Source: Bacteroidales bacterium (GTDB lineage: Bacteria; Bacteroidota; Bacteroidia; Bacteroidales; UBA932). Taken from it: DNA of 64,000 nucleotides. The position numbers were made by a program, and so were the translations under genes. The notes under the pieces are model-generated. The model had not been told where the DNA came from, made no database searches, and saw only the letters and a program-made list of their open reading frames with translations. The stretch is taken from contig JAAYJQ010000019.1 in the NCBI GenBank assembly GCA_012522855.1, positions 83,466 to 147,465 on the forward strand. The letters are read 5' to 3'. Shown here one piece after another: positions 53,161 to 61,841 of this stretch (positions are counted from its first letter, which is position 1; each line of letters starts with the position of its first letter).

Positions 53161-53292
53161 CTCTTAATCTATGCCACGAACCGGATCGAGCGTCTCCGGA
53201 AGGACTTCCGGCAGGTGACGCGGATGCGCGGTGCGCTGCCGGATGAGGACACGGTCATCGTCCGAATGGGAAAGACAGCGACAACCGAGTGA
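53161..53292 (+). pseudogene. IS256-family transposase C-terminal remnant
   Basis: Frame LIYATNRIERLRKDFRQV, TRMRGALPDEDTVI matches the conserved C-terminus of IS256/Mutator transposases (YTTNAIExLNRxxRKxTKxxGxFPxxDxxxK). Only about 43 codons remain and the DDE residues are lost. Confidence 0.7.
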
Positions 53293-53361
53293 TCCCGAGG
53301 ATCAGGGAAGACAGGGATCTCTTGCCTTCCGAAACGACGCAAAAAGGGGCCAGCCTCCTTG

Positions 53362-53425
53362 CAGGACAGGAAAATTGATGTAACTTTGAATGTTCTTTAA
53401 ATTGCAGACTATGGTCTGGACACAC
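53362..53425 (-). repeat. 64-bp inverted repeat, right arm
   Basis: Partner of 51993-52056. It ends 20 nt before the xseA start, so it also forms the xseA 5' region. Confidence 0.9.
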
Positions 53426-53445
53426 GAACTGCAACCTCTTACCCC

Positions 53446-54939
53446 ATGGACCGTTCTTACATCGATTTATACACCTTGCAGACCCGGGTCAAGACCGGCA
53501 TGGAAGCCCTGTTCCCGGATCGCATCTGGGTCAAGGCGGAAATCGCCGGCCTGAGTCGCAAGCCGAACGGTCACTGTTACCTGGAGCTGTCCCAGTCCGG
53601 GCCGGGCGGCCTTGTCGCCAAGTCGCGCGCCGTGATCTGGGCGTCCCGCATCGGCTACGTCGACGCCTATTTCAAGTCCGTGACCGGCGCTTCCCTTGAT
53701 GTGGGAATGGAAATTCTGGCCAGGGTGCAGGTCTCCTATCATGTGCTGTACGGTCTGACCCTTACCATCGACGAAGTGGATCCGGAGTTTACCCTGGGCG
53801 AAAAGGAGCTGCAGAAGAAGCGGACTCTCGAACGGTTGGGCCGGGAAGGGTTGCTGGATCTGCAGAAACAGCTCCGGCTTCCGTTGCTGCCGTATCACCT
53901 CGCCGTGGTTTCCGCTTCCGGGGCTGCGGGTTACGGAGACTTCCGCCGCCATCTGCTGGAGAATGAATATGGTTTCGTGCTGCATCCGGTCTTGTTCGAG
54001 GCGACGATGCAGGGAGAGACCGCCCCGGCTTCCATCGTGTCCGCGATCGGTGAGGCGCTTTCCGAGAAGATTCGCTTCGACGCCATCTTGATTCTGCGGG
54101 GCGGGGGATCGGAACTGGATCTTTCCTGCTTCGATGACTACGATCTCGCGGTGGCGATCGCGCGCTGTCCCGTGCCGGTGTTTACGGCGATCGGACACGA
54201 CCGGGACTTTCATGTGGCCGACCGGGTGGCCTGTGTGTCCGTCAAGACACCGACCGCCCTGGCCGACCTGTTCCTGGATTGCTATGTGTCGGAGGATCAG
54301 CGGCTGGGCGCCTATGAATCTCGGTTGCGGATGGCCTTCACCGGCCGGCTCGCCACGCTTTCGTCGCGGCTGGATCTGCTGGACGCCCGTATCGCCCGCA
54401 CACTTGAGTCCCGTCTCTCCCGCGCGGAGCACCGGATCAATCTGCTTGCCGTCGGAATATTCCAAAATTTCAAAACCCGCTTGGCCGAGGCATCGCATCG
54501 CGTGGACATGCATGCGGCAGGTATTTTCCGCGGCGCTCGTTCGCGAATTACGGCGGCGGAGAACCGGCTGGCATTGCTGGCGGATCGGCTTCCGCGGACT
54601 GTGACGTCCCGACTCGACAAGGCAGAGAACCGGCTGGCACGGACGGATGCGGGAATATCTTTGAAAGTCAACAAGATCCTTTCTGCACAGACTTCCCGGT
54701 TGCTCGTGCTGGAGTCCAAGATCGCCACCACGGATCCCCGCGGCATCCTGCGCAAAGGCTTCGTCCTGGCCCTGGACCGCGACGGCATTAAGATGCACAC
54801 GGCTTTGCACAGCCGCGTCGGTGACCGTGTGCAGATGATGTTCGCCGACGGTACCCTCAAATGCGGCGTCGTAGAAGTCGACCGCCGCAGCAATCTTGAC
54901 GATGGGGAAGCCGTGTTCTCTGCCCGGGAATCCGGTTGA
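53446..54939 (+). CDS. xseA: Exodeoxyribonuclease VII large subunit
   Basis: 497 residues. An N-terminal OB-fold (KAEIAGLSRKPNGHCYLELSQ), a catalytic domain with PYHLAVVSASGAAGYGDF and RGGGSELDLSCFDDYDLAVAI, GHDRDFHVAD and KTPTALADLF, then long repeats of RLD/RLA heptads (about 280-420) that form the coiled-coil scaffold for XseB, and a short C-terminal beta part. Degrades single-stranded DNA to acid-soluble oligomers. Unusual in being separated from xseB by a GH99-like gene. Confidence 0.95.
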   Translation: MDRSYIDLYTLQTRVKTGMEALFPDRIWVKAEIAGLSRKPNGHCYLELSQSGPGGLVAKSRAVIWASRIGYVDAYFKSVTGASLDVGMEILARVQVSYHVLYGLTLTIDEVDPEFTLGEKELQKKRTLERLGREGLLDLQKQLRLPLLPYHLAVVSASGAAGYGDFRRHLLENEYGFVLHPVLFEATMQGETAPASIVSAIGEALSEKIRFDAILILRGGGSELDLSCFDDYDLAVAIARCPVPVFTAIGHDRDFHVADRVACVSVKTPTALADLFLDCYVSEDQRLGAYESRLRMAFTGRLATLSSRLDLLDARIARTLESRLSRAEHRINLLAVGIFQNFKTRLAEASHRVDMHAAGIFRGARSRITAAENRLALLADRLPRTVTSRLDKAENRLARTDAGISLKVNKILSAQTSRLLVLESKIATTDPRGILRKGFVLALDRDGIKMHTALHSRVGDRVQMMFADGTLKCGVVEVDRRSNLDDGEAVFSARESG

Positions 54940-54981
54940 TGAACCCAAACCTTTTGTTTCTCACTTGCGAAACCTGAGAAT

Positions 54982-56190
54982 ATGAATAACCGAGTAATTC
55001 TGACCATTGCCGTCGCTCTAGCGACCCTCGCGTCATGCGGGACAAAAAACACAACCCAGGCACCGGAAAAGTCCGACAACCACATCTATGTTTGCGCCTA
55101 CATCTGGCCGTCATGCCATGACGACCCTCTCGCCCGTAAGTGGCTCTGGGAAGAAGGAATAGGTGAATGGGAAGTCATCAAACAAGGGGACAAGCGTTTT
55201 CCCGACCATTATCAGCCGCGCCAACCGCTGTGGGGCTACGAGATGGACAATGACCCGCAGGTCGTTGAAAGATGGATCCAAACCGCCCTCAAGTACGGTA
55301 TCAATACCTTCATCTACGACTGGTACTGGTTCACCAAGGATGAAGAATATTCAGGACCCTATCTTGAGAGCGCTCTTAACGACGGTTTTCTCAAGGCCCC
55401 AAGCCACAAGAAGATGTACTTCTATATTATGTGGGCGAACCACGATGTGGCCTACAACTATTGGAACTACCATAAGTGGGGCGACAAGAAGGATCTCCTC
55501 TTCAACCCTGACGTTGACTGGGAAAAATTCAGGAGGATCGTCGAAAGGGTCATCCAGCAGTACTTCACGCAGCCTAACTATGTCAAGATTGAGGGCTGCC
55601 CTGTCTTCGCCATGTTCTCGATGAGCAATTTCATCAGAAGTTTCGGCTCCGAGGAAGAGGCAGCAAAAGCCATGGATTACATGCGCGAGGAAGTGAAGAA
55701 GGCCGGTTTCCCTGGAATGCACCTTCAGGAGATCCAAGGCGGAGGATCGATGATGGACGAAGAGAAGATCACGCGGATGAAGAGCCGCATCGACAAACTC
55801 GGAATCAACAGCGAGGCGCTTTACAACATGGGCGGATTCGACACCGATTATCTCGTGCATGGAGCCAATGCGATATCGATTCGCGAACAGATGGACAGCG
55901 TGTTCGACATTCCTGTCTTTCCGTGCGTCTCCATCGGTTGGGACGACACGCCCCGCTTCCCTGCCAAGGGCGCGAACGACTGCACCCGCTTCCACAACAC
56001 ACCGCAGAGCTTTGCGACTTACCTTTCAGAGGCCAAGAAATATGTCGAGAACCATCCGGACCAGCCTGGATTCTTGATGATCAACGCATGGAACGAATGG
56101 GTCGAAGGCAGTTATCTGCTTCCCGACAAGCTCTACGGATTCGGTTATCTTGAGGCCGTCCGCGACGTGATGGACGGAAAGTACGACTAA
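54982..56190 (+). CDS. WbsX / GH99-like lipoprotein
   Basis: A 402-residue surface or periplasmic lipoprotein (lipobox LASC, then GTKNT). The mature protein is the WbsX/GH99-like TIM barrel: VCAYIWPSCHDDP, WGYEMDNDPQVVERWIQTAL, YGINTFIYDWYWF, and near the end GFLMINAWNEWVEGSYLLPD, a family hallmark. GH99 enzymes are endo-alpha-mannosidases; related WbsX proteins occur in glycan clusters. There is no SusCD neighbour here. It is inserted between xseA and xseB, 42 and 25 nt from them. Confidence 0.9.
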   Translation: MNNRVILTIAVALATLASCGTKNTTQAPEKSDNHIYVCAYIWPSCHDDPLARKWLWEEGIGEWEVIKQGDKRFPDHYQPRQPLWGYEMDNDPQVVERWIQTALKYGINTFIYDWYWFTKDEEYSGPYLESALNDGFLKAPSHKKMYFYIMWANHDVAYNYWNYHKWGDKKDLLFNPDVDWEKFRRIVERVIQQYFTQPNYVKIEGCPVFAMFSMSNFIRSFGSEEEAAKAMDYMREEVKKAGFPGMHLQEIQGGGSMMDEEKITRMKSRIDKLGINSEALYNMGGFDTDYLVHGANAISIREQMDSVFDIPVFPCVSIGWDDTPRFPAKGANDCTRFHNTPQSFATYLSEAKKYVENHPDQPGFLMINAWNEWVEGSYLLPDKLYGFGYLEAVRDVMDGKYD

Positions 56191-56203
56191 TATTCGTTAT
56201 ATT

Positions 56204-56211
56204 TATATTTG
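56204..56211 (+). promoter_or_regulatory. -7 promoter box of xseB, next to the start codon
   Basis: TATATTTG ends 4 nt before ATG 56216, so xseB may be transcribed alone from a leaderless start, independent of xseA. Confidence 0.6.
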
Positions 56212-56215
56212 CGTT

Positions 56216-56407
56216 ATGGCAGCAGTGAAATTTGATTATACCAAAGCAGTCGCCGAGCTGGATCAGATCGCGGCGAAAGTCGAGAATCCCGAAACGAGTC
56301 TCGACGACATCGGTGCCCTTGTGAAGCGCTCCAAGGAACTCATCGAACAGTGCCGGCAGTACCTGCGCACCGTTCGTGAATCCATCGAGGACAGTACGCA
56401 GCAGTAG
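56216..56407 (+). CDS. xseB: Exodeoxyribonuclease VII small subunit
   Basis: 63 residues, helical, FDYTKAVAELDQIAAKVEN then SLDDIGALVKRSKELIEQC: the XseB pattern of two helices that wrap the XseA coiled coil. The length matches the family. It has its own -7 box, which restores expression after the GH99-like insertion. Convergent with pncB. Confidence 0.94.
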   Translation: MAAVKFDYTKAVAELDQIAAKVENPETSLDDIGALVKRSKELIEQCRQYLRTVRESIEDSTQQ

Positions 56408-56491
56408 CGCTTGAGCCTGTCGGCGATTTGTCCTTCCGGCACCCTACTCAAGCCCGGATTCCCGGTTTTTCGGTAGGCCACCCTGCCGGGA

Positions 56492-57979
56492 TCAGTCGAT
56501 CCGGAGATTGGCGATCTGGGCGTTGAGGCGCTCGAGAATGCCGAGTTTGGTTTTCCAGAGGTCGTCGGAGATGTCCACCTTATAGTAGTGCGGGTTGATG
56601 AGACGCCGTTCCGAGGGGCTGAAGTGGGCGAGGGTGTCTTTGTAGAACGCCTTCTTTTCCCGCAGGGTGTGGATCGGGCAGCACCGCTCGCCGTCCCGGA
56701 TGATCTGATCCTGCAGCCGCCGCCAGGTATAGGAATTCGCCTCGAAGGTCTTGAACTTGTAGCGGTCTTGCTCATCGTAGATCGTGAATGTTTCTCCTCC
56801 TTCGATCTTCATCGCCAGCGAATCTCCTCGCAGACAGGTCACGTCTGCCTTGTAGACGTCCCCGAGTTCGGGATCATGTTTGATAATTCGATAAGTGATC
56901 TGGAAGCCGGGATTGATCAGCTTGATTGTATCCTCCGAACGCTTCAGGACGGGCTCTCCGTCGACCTGCACCAATTTATATACATTCCCGAAACAGGGCG
57001 CGGCCTTGGAAGTCGCGATCGCGTCGCCGACTCCGTAGGAATCGATGCGCGCCCCCTGGCGTTCCAGGTCGCTGATGAGATATTCATCCAAGGAGCTGGT
57101 CGCGAAGATTTTGCATTGTGTCATTCCGTGCTCGTCCAGGATCTTCCGCACTTTGATGGACAGGTAGGCCAAGTCGCCGCTGTCCAGGCGGATGCCGTAG
57201 CCGCCCGGATAGTTGTCGTTGATCCCGTACTCCCGGAAGGCCCGGATGGCGTTGAGGATGCCGCATTTGAGGGTGTCGTAGGTGTCGATCAAGAGAATCA
57301 GATTCTCGCCCATGTGCGTCTTGATGTAGTCCCGGAACGCATGGTACTCGCCCTCGACCGTGCTTCCGTAGGCGGTGATGAAACTGTGGGCCATCGTCCC
57401 GGTTGACGGAACCCCGTTCATTATGCCCGCCAGGATGTTGGAAGTACTGGCGCAGCCGGCGATCATCGCGGCTTTCGCCCCGTAGGTCGCCGCCCAGGGA
57501 CCGTGGGCCCGACGGGAACCGAACTCGCTCACCGGATGGTTCGTTGAACGGCAGACCCGGGATGCCTTTGTGGCCACCGCCATCTGGTGGTTCATGATGC
57601 AGAGCATCGGGGTCTCCAGCACCTGAGCCTCGATGAGGGGGGCTTCCACCGTGATGATCGGTTGCTTCGGGAACACGATCTCGCCTTCACGCATCGCATA
57701 CACATTCCCTGTGAACTTCATGGTACAGAGGTACTTGCGGAATTCGGCGTAGTCCTCGCCCGGCAGGAATCTTTCATAGAATTCCGGCGTTTCCTTCCCC
57801 AGGTTCAGGATGCAGTCGATGACTTCCTGGATCCCGCTCACGACCGCCCAGTTGTTGTGTTCGGGCGCGACACGGTAGAACATGTTGAAGATGGCGATGA
57901 CATCTTTTTTGCCCGTTTCCAGGAAAGATTTTCCCATCGTATAATGGTATTTGTCGGAACAATACGAATAATTAAGCAT
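56492..57979 (-). CDS. pncB: Nicotinate phosphoribosyltransferase
   Basis: Makes nicotinate mononucleotide from nicotinate and PRPP in NAD salvage. The 495 residues are the long NAPRTase form. The phosphorylated His is in SEFGSRRAHG near 175, the PRPP-binding RLDSGDLAYLS near 276, and TSSLDEYLI follows. Overlaps murI by 8 nt at its start, so the two are transcribed together. Confidence 0.96.
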   Translation of the reverse strand: MLNYSYCSDKYHYTMGKSFLETGKKDVIAIFNMFYRVAPEHNNWAVVSGIQEVIDCILNLGKETPEFYERFLPGEDYAEFRKYLCTMKFTGNVYAMREGEIVFPKQPIITVEAPLIEAQVLETPMLCIMNHQMAVATKASRVCRSTNHPVSEFGSRRAHGPWAATYGAKAAMIAGCASTSNILAGIMNGVPSTGTMAHSFITAYGSTVEGEYHAFRDYIKTHMGENLILLIDTYDTLKCGILNAIRAFREYGINDNYPGGYGIRLDSGDLAYLSIKVRKILDEHGMTQCKIFATSSLDEYLISDLERQGARIDSYGVGDAIATSKAAPCFGNVYKLVQVDGEPVLKRSEDTIKLINPGFQITYRIIKHDPELGDVYKADVTCLRGDSLAMKIEGGETFTIYDEQDRYKFKTFEANSYTWRRLQDQIIRDGERCCPIHTLREKKAFYKDTLAHFSPSERRLINPHYYKVDISDDLWKTKLGILERLNAQIANLRID

Positions 57980-58727
57980 GGTATTGGATCATTTGTAAGA
58001 TTCTTTCTGCAGAAGCGGGGTCTCCGGAGGACGTCAGTTCGATGCCGGTCCGCTCCGTCCGAAATGGGATTCCTTCTTCCCGCATCACTTCCACAAGATG
58101 CCGGGCGACTGCCGGAGCGGGGTCGATGATTTCCACCGCAGGGCCGGCGATTTTTTCGATGACGGGACGCAAGAAGGGGTAGTGGGTACAGCCCAGCACG
58201 ATCCGGTCCGCGTTCACGTCCAGCAGAGGCTGCAGACTCCTGCCGACAGTCTCTTCGGCCTCGGGGCCGTCCAGCACGCCGCGTTCCACCAGCTCCACGA
58301 AACCCTGGCCGACCTGCTCGACGATTTTCACGTTGTCTTCGTAGATCCCTTTGGTGGTCAAATATTTGGATCCATTCAAGGTGCCGGCGGTGGCCAGCAC
58401 GCCGATCACCCCGGTCCGGGTGTTCAGGGCGGCAGGCTTCACGGCGGGTTCCATACCGATGAAACGGATGTGGGAATATTCCGACCGCAGCGTCGAGATG
58501 GCGGCTGTCGTAGCTGTGTTGCAGGCCACGACGATAATCTGCGCCCCGCGGCCGAGCAGGTAGTCCGTGATATGGCGGGCACGCTCTTGGATGAATGCGG
58601 GCGTCTTTTCTCCGTACGGGCAGAAGGCGTTGTCGGCGTAATAGGAATAGGCCTGTTCCGGGAGAAGCTTGCGGATCTCCCAAAGTACGGACAGTCCGCC
58701 CGAACCGGAATCAAAGATGCCTATCAT
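57972..58727 (-). CDS. murI: Glutamate racemase
   Basis: Supplies D-glutamate for peptidoglycan. 251 residues; GIFDSGSGGLSV at the start, VVACNTATTAA with the first catalytic Cys near 70, LGCTHYPFL with the second near 185, and an adjacent His. The start is ATG 58727: the upstream GTG (58733) falls inside the promoter box 58733-58740. Only 5 nt separate that box from the ATG, so a leaderless mRNA is predicted. pncB follows with overlap. Confidence 0.97.
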   Translation of the reverse strand: MIGIFDSGSGGLSVLWEIRKLLPEQAYSYYADNAFCPYGEKTPAFIQERARHITDYLLGRGAQIIVVACNTATTAAISTLRSEYSHIRFIGMEPAVKPAALNTRTGVIGVLATAGTLNGSKYLTTKGIYEDNVKIVEQVGQGFVELVERGVLDGPEAEETVGRSLQPLLDVNADRIVLGCTHYPFLRPVIEKIAGPAVEIIDPAPAVARHLVEVMREEGIPFRTERTGIELTSSGDPASAERILQMIQYHA

Positions 58728-58732
58728 GCTCA

Positions 58733-58740
58733 CAAAGATA
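58733..58740 (-). promoter_or_regulatory. -7 promoter box of murI, next to the start codon
   Basis: TATCTTTG on the minus strand with 5 nt to ATG 58727. Its overlap with GTG 58733 rules that codon out as a start. Confidence 0.6.
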
Positions 58741-58760
58741 ATATATTCCTGAAGAATTGT

Positions 58761-58768
58761 TAAATTTG
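58761..58768 (+). promoter_or_regulatory. -7 promoter box of S41 protease gene
   Basis: TAAATTTG, 65 nt before ATG 58834; divergent from the murI box 20 nt away. Confidence 0.5.
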
Positions 58769-58833
58769 TAATTCACAAGGAGAAGAACCAAAATGCCTTT
58801 TTTTGAGAAAGGGCATCGCTACAAACGAATTTT

Positions 58834-60324
58834 ATGAAAAGGATCATTTATATCGCAGTTTGTCTTCTTTCGGTATTGAACGCATGCAGGAAGGATCGGG
58901 GCAACCCCGCGAAAGTTGTCTCCCCGCAGGCGGCTGCGGCGGACGAGTTCGCCGCCGACGTGCTCGGATCTTGGTATCTGTGGAGCGACGAAATCGCCGG
59001 TAGTCTGGGTCGGCTCACGCCGGACACCTGCACCACTCCCATCGCTGTGGTACGGGAAATCCGCTACCACGAGAACGGTAAAGAAGTGGACCACTGGACC
59101 TCGCTCATGGAAGACCTCGAGGCTTTTTCCCAGTCGATTCAAGGATTGGGTGTTACCTACGGTTATGATCTGCAGTATGGAAAGATTGCCAACCAGGCGG
59201 GAGCCTATTTCTTGCTGGTCACCTACGTCGCGAAGGACACCCCCGCGGAGAAGGCAGGTCTGAAACGCGGGGACATCCTCATCTCCATCAACGGAGACGT
59301 GATCACGAAAGACAATATGAATGAAGCCTTTTCCAGCCGGTCCATCACGCTGGAGGTCACCGAGCTTGTCCGGGATCCGTCGAGCGGCGGCTATGTCATC
59401 AGCAGCGACAGGAAAAGCGTCAGCATGACGGCTGTGGACATGTACGAGGATCCCATCCTGCTCACCCGGACTTTCGATGCGGGCGGGAAGCGGGTCGGTT
59501 ACTTGGTCTATAACGGATTCGGCGTCAGATCCGCGCTGGCGCTGGTGGATTCCTGTCAGAAACTCAAGTCCGCCGGGATCGAGGAACTGATACTGGATCT
59601 GCGGTACAACGGGGGCGGCTTCATGTACACGACAAATGTGCTGGCTTCCTTGCTGGCCCCGATGGCGAACGTGGAAGCAGAGGATGTGTTCCAGGTCGAG
59701 ATTTTCAACAAAGCCTTGACCGCCCAGATTGACCCGCAGTCCCTGGTTTCCCGTTTTTCGACTACGCATCCCTACTATGAAAAAGAATCCCTGCTTTTTA
59801 CGGTGGATGTTTCCGCCGCAAACCCCGGCATCCGCAAACTCTACGCGCTGGTGAGCGAAGGCTCCGCTTCCGCCTCGGAAGGGCTGCTGGTCGGACTCGC
59901 GCCCTATCTGGACATCGTGACCATCGGCACTCGCACCCATGGCAAGTATTGCGGAGGATACCTGCTGGCGCCGGATGAATTTTATACGAAGGACTACTAT
60001 CAACAGAACCTCTCCAAGTTCTCGCTCATCGAGAAATGGGGCATCTATGTAATGGTGAGCAAGTTCGCCGACCGGGACGGAAAGAACGCCGCGGAACCGG
60101 ACGGGATCTTGCCGGATATTGTCGTGACGGACAATCCCTTTGACGGCTATCCGCTGGGCGATGAGAACGAGACGTTGTTGAAGGCTGCGCTCACTGCGGC
60201 CGGCAAGACATACACCCGGGCGGACGGATCTTCCCGTCCGGTGTACGTCCGAACGGAACGATTGCATCATAAACCGAATATCTTGATCCATAGCAGGAAA
60301 CCTGTTGAATTCAAGCAACCATGA
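58834..60324 (+). CDS. S41 family C-terminal-processing peptidase, lipoprotein
   Basis: 496 residues with a lipobox (SVLNAC, then RKDRG). A PDZ domain lies at about 120-175 (DTPAEKAGLKRGDILISINGDVI), followed by the S41 core: EELILDLRYNGGGF near 250 and the catalytic Ser in SEGSASASEG near 342, with Lys in THGKYCGGY near 369 as the dyad base. Tsp/CtpA relative, acting in the periplasm or on the surface. Its stop overlaps the glnA start (ATGA). Confidence 0.93.
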   Translation: MKRIIYIAVCLLSVLNACRKDRGNPAKVVSPQAAAADEFAADVLGSWYLWSDEIAGSLGRLTPDTCTTPIAVVREIRYHENGKEVDHWTSLMEDLEAFSQSIQGLGVTYGYDLQYGKIANQAGAYFLLVTYVAKDTPAEKAGLKRGDILISINGDVITKDNMNEAFSSRSITLEVTELVRDPSSGGYVISSDRKSVSMTAVDMYEDPILLTRTFDAGGKRVGYLVYNGFGVRSALALVDSCQKLKSAGIEELILDLRYNGGGFMYTTNVLASLLAPMANVEAEDVFQVEIFNKALTAQIDPQSLVSRFSTTHPYYEKESLLFTVDVSAANPGIRKLYALVSEGSASASEGLLVGLAPYLDIVTIGTRTHGKYCGGYLLAPDEFYTKDYYQQNLSKFSLIEKWGIYVMVSKFADRDGKNAAEPDGILPDIVVTDNPFDGYPLGDENETLLKAALTAAGKTYTRADGSSRPVYVRTERLHHKPNILIHSRKPVEFKQP

Positions 60325-61832
60325 ACAAAGAAATTGAACTGAATCCCAACATCGTTGTAGCGACACTCGGGAAATTGCCGGAAGAACTTACCAAGGCCGA
60401 TATCATTGATTTTGTCGAAAAACAAGGCATCAAGATGGTGAGCTTCATGTATCCCGCCGAGGACGGCCGGGTCAAGACCTTGAATTTCGTTATCAACAAC
60501 GGGGCCTACCTCGAGATGATCCTGACGGAAGGAGAGCGGGTGGATGGTTCCAGCCTATTCCCCTCCTTCGTGCAGACGGGAAGCAGCGATCTGTATGTCG
60601 TTCCCCGTTTCAGGACGGCGTTCGTGGATCCCTTCTCCGAGATCCCGACCCTCTGCCTGTTGTGCAGCTTTTTCGACAAAGACGGAAGCCCCTTCGATTG
60701 CGCCCCCTATGAAGCCCTTCTTCGGGCCGGGCAGGCCTTCTACGCCTCTACCGGTATGACTTTCGAGGCCATGGCCGAGTTGGAGTACTACGTGATCGCC
60801 GAGGAAGAAACCCTCTTCCCGGGCATCGATCAGAAAGGCTACCATGAAAGCCAGCCCTTCGCCAAACTGAACGAATTCCGGATGCAGTGTCTGGAATATG
60901 TTTCCAGGACCGGCGGCCAGATCAAGTACGGCCATGCGGAAGTGGGCAACTTCACCCTGGACGGCAAGGTGTACGAGCAAAATGAAATCGAGTTCCTTCC
61001 GAACCCGATCGAGACGGCAGCCGACCAGATCCTGCTGGCAAAATGGGTCATCCGCAATCTGGGCTACCGGTACGGCCTGGATGTGACCTTTGCTCCGAAG
61101 ATCATCGTAGGAGAGGCAGGCAGCGGTATGCATGTCCACATCCGCATCATGAACGACAGCGTGAATATGATGCTGGACGGCGGACAGCTTTCCGGGATCG
61201 CGCGGCGCGCGATTGCGGGGATGATGGTGCTGGCTCCTTCCATCACCGCCTTCGGCAACAAGAACCCGATCTCTTTCTTCCGCCTCGTGCCGCACCAGGA
61301 GGCTCCGACCAATGTCTGCTGGGGCGACTGCAACCGTTCCGCGCTCGTGCGGGTTCCGCTCGGATGGACCAGCGGCCGGGACATGTGCGCGATCGCCAAT
61401 CCGCTCGAGGACGAGGAGGAGCGCGATACTTCCTCCAAGCAGACCGTTGAGATGCGCTCACCCGATGGATCTGCCGACATCTACCAGCTGATGGCGGGGC
61501 TTTGCGTGGCCTGTCGCTACGGTCTCGAGATGGATCCGGAGGAAGCGTTGAAAATCGCCGACGAGAAATATGTGGATGTGGACATCCACAAATCGGAGAA
61601 TTCCGCCCGTCTTGCAGGTTTGGCGCAATTGCCGACCTGCTGCGCCGAATCGGCCGTGTGTCTGGAGAATGCCCGGAGCATCTATGAAGAAAGGGGCGTG
61701 TTCATGCCGAAGATGATCGACGGCATTATTGCCGGACTCAAGTCTTTTGCCGACCACAACCTGCACAAGGATGCCGATGCCGATCCGAACCTTATGAAGC
61801 AGCTGGTCGACAAATATTTCTACTGCGGATAA
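60321..61832 (+). CDS. glnA: Glutamine synthetase (type I-like)
   Basis: Condenses glutamate and ammonia. 503 residues: an N-terminal beta-grasp domain (MVSFMYPAEDGRVKTLNFVI), catalytic metal sites in MAELEYYVI (Glu), EVGNF and VGEAGSGMHVHI near 270, ATP-site RLVPHQEAPTNVCWG, and MRSPDGSADIY. The shape fits the about-500-residue GS common in Bacteroidales. An adenylylation Tyr is not evident. Coupled to the protease by a 4-nt overlap, which is an odd pairing; no regulatory gene is adjacent. Confidence 0.93.
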   Translation: MNKEIELNPNIVVATLGKLPEELTKADIIDFVEKQGIKMVSFMYPAEDGRVKTLNFVINNGAYLEMILTEGERVDGSSLFPSFVQTGSSDLYVVPRFRTAFVDPFSEIPTLCLLCSFFDKDGSPFDCAPYEALLRAGQAFYASTGMTFEAMAELEYYVIAEEETLFPGIDQKGYHESQPFAKLNEFRMQCLEYVSRTGGQIKYGHAEVGNFTLDGKVYEQNEIEFLPNPIETAADQILLAKWVIRNLGYRYGLDVTFAPKIIVGEAGSGMHVHIRIMNDSVNMMLDGGQLSGIARRAIAGMMVLAPSITAFGNKNPISFFRLVPHQEAPTNVCWGDCNRSALVRVPLGWTSGRDMCAIANPLEDEEERDTSSKQTVEMRSPDGSADIYQLMAGLCVACRYGLEMDPEEALKIADEKYVDVDIHKSENSARLAGLAQLPTCCAESAVCLENARSIYEERGVFMPKMIDGIIAGLKSFADHNLHKDADADPNLMKQLVDKYFYCG

Positions 61833-61841
61833 TTCGGTCGC

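Larger units (their letters stand above)
52679..53445. other. Decayed mobile-DNA stretch before xseA
   Basis: 767 nt without an intact gene. It contains an Rhs repeat fragment (52781-52921), about 240 nt I cannot assign (52922-53160), an IS256-type transposase end (53161-53292) and the right arm of the 64-bp inverted repeat (53362-53425). GC returns to chromosomal level from about 52800. Confidence 0.7.
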
